Source: Lentilactobacillus farraginis DSM 18382 = JCM 14108 (lineage in GTDB: Bacteria; Bacillota; Bacilli; Lactobacillales; Lactobacillaceae). Taken from it: a stretch of DNA of 64,000 nt. The notes beneath the pieces were generated by a model. The model saw nothing but the letters and a program-made list of their open reading frames with translations, had not been told where the DNA came from and ran no database searches. Shown piece by piece: positions 63,958 to 64,000 of the stretch; the stretch's first letter is position 1; each line of letters begins with the position of its first letter. The position numbers and the translations under genes are program-made. The stretch is taken from positions 30,893-94,892 of the forward strand of contig NZ_BAKI01000007.1 in NCBI RefSeq assembly GCF_000583655.1, written 5' to 3'.

Positions 63958-64000
63958 AAATCCGTCCCACAAGTCGCAATGGCTTGCAGGACGGATTTTT
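63958..64000 (+). terminator. Terminator of the yueI-like gene
   Basis: AAATCCGTCC-CAAG pairs with CTTG-GGACGGATTTTT, ending at the window edge. Confidence 0.8.

Noticed and set aside
1..64000. Prophage, integrated element or tRNA attachment site
   Set aside because: No integrase, phage structural gene, transposase, tRNA gene or flanking direct repeats were seen.

Overview
The window reads as chromosome of a low-to-mid GC Lactobacillaceae member, probably a heterofermentative Lentilactobacillus-like species. This is an inference from the two-subunit LacLM beta-galactosidase, a LacS/RafP-type galactoside permease with a fused EIIA domain, CcpA cre boxes, many TTG starts behind strong AGGAGG sites, and DUF5776-type surface proteins. 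I see no rRNA, tRNA, CRISPR array, phage module or intact insertion sequence.

Layout. 0-9.5 kb: end of an FtsX-type ABC permease, a GNAT enzyme, two D-2-hydroxyacid dehydrogenases, a Nudix hydrolase, a universal-stress-protein remnant, a nonsense-riddled pseudogene, Kup potassium uptake, a DHA2 drug exporter and a second GNAT. 9.5-14.7 kb: an alpha-galactoside operon (permease, GH36 alpha-galactosidase, AraC regulator) with a perfect cre box. 14.9-24.5 kb: secreted and envelope genes (matrixin protease, CPBP protease, orphan OppA lipoprotein, 782-aa lectin-like surface protein) and small membrane proteins. 24.7-28.8 kb: lacLM with a divergent LacI regulator; a cre-like site overlaps the lacLM promoter. 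29-39 kb: many genes split by one-base deletions (small secreted protein, SHOCT protein, tyrosine phosphatase, guanine deaminase, xanthine/purine permease, GRP sugar transporter), CorA and TetR, and two arrays of a long hairpin repeat lying directly after stop codons. 38.6-46.4 kb: MarR/SDR opposite an MFS exporter, an HhH-GPD DNA-repair protein, an amino acid permease and a ThrE-type exporter. 46.4-58 kb: CopY with its operator, aldo/keto reductase, ApbE, an ArsR/CDF metal-efflux pair, a candidate small RNA, tandem secreted paralogs, ArsC, an NlpC/P60 protein, an amino acid antiporter and Tag glycosylase. 58-64 kb: GpmA, an AI-2E family protein, three secreted or anchored envelope proteins and a YueI protein.

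Main unusual signals. (1) A roughly 124-bp repeat in two arrays (31.29-31.61 and 38.36-38.63 kb). Each unit folds into a long hairpin, and units with quite different arm sequences keep their pairing through compensatory and G-U changes, which points to selection on RNA structure; both arrays start at the TAG stop of the upstream gene. (2) A probable 175-nt small RNA at about 50.99-51.16 kb with its own extended -10 promoter, a 16-bp closing stem, a loop complementary to a Shine-Dalgarno plus AUG, and a terminator. (3) At least 14 one-base deletions in 12 otherwise intact reading frames between 23 and 58 kb, mostly in runs of one base. This looks more like systematic homopolymer undercalling than natural decay, so genes labelled pseudogene on that basis alone may be intact in the living cell.
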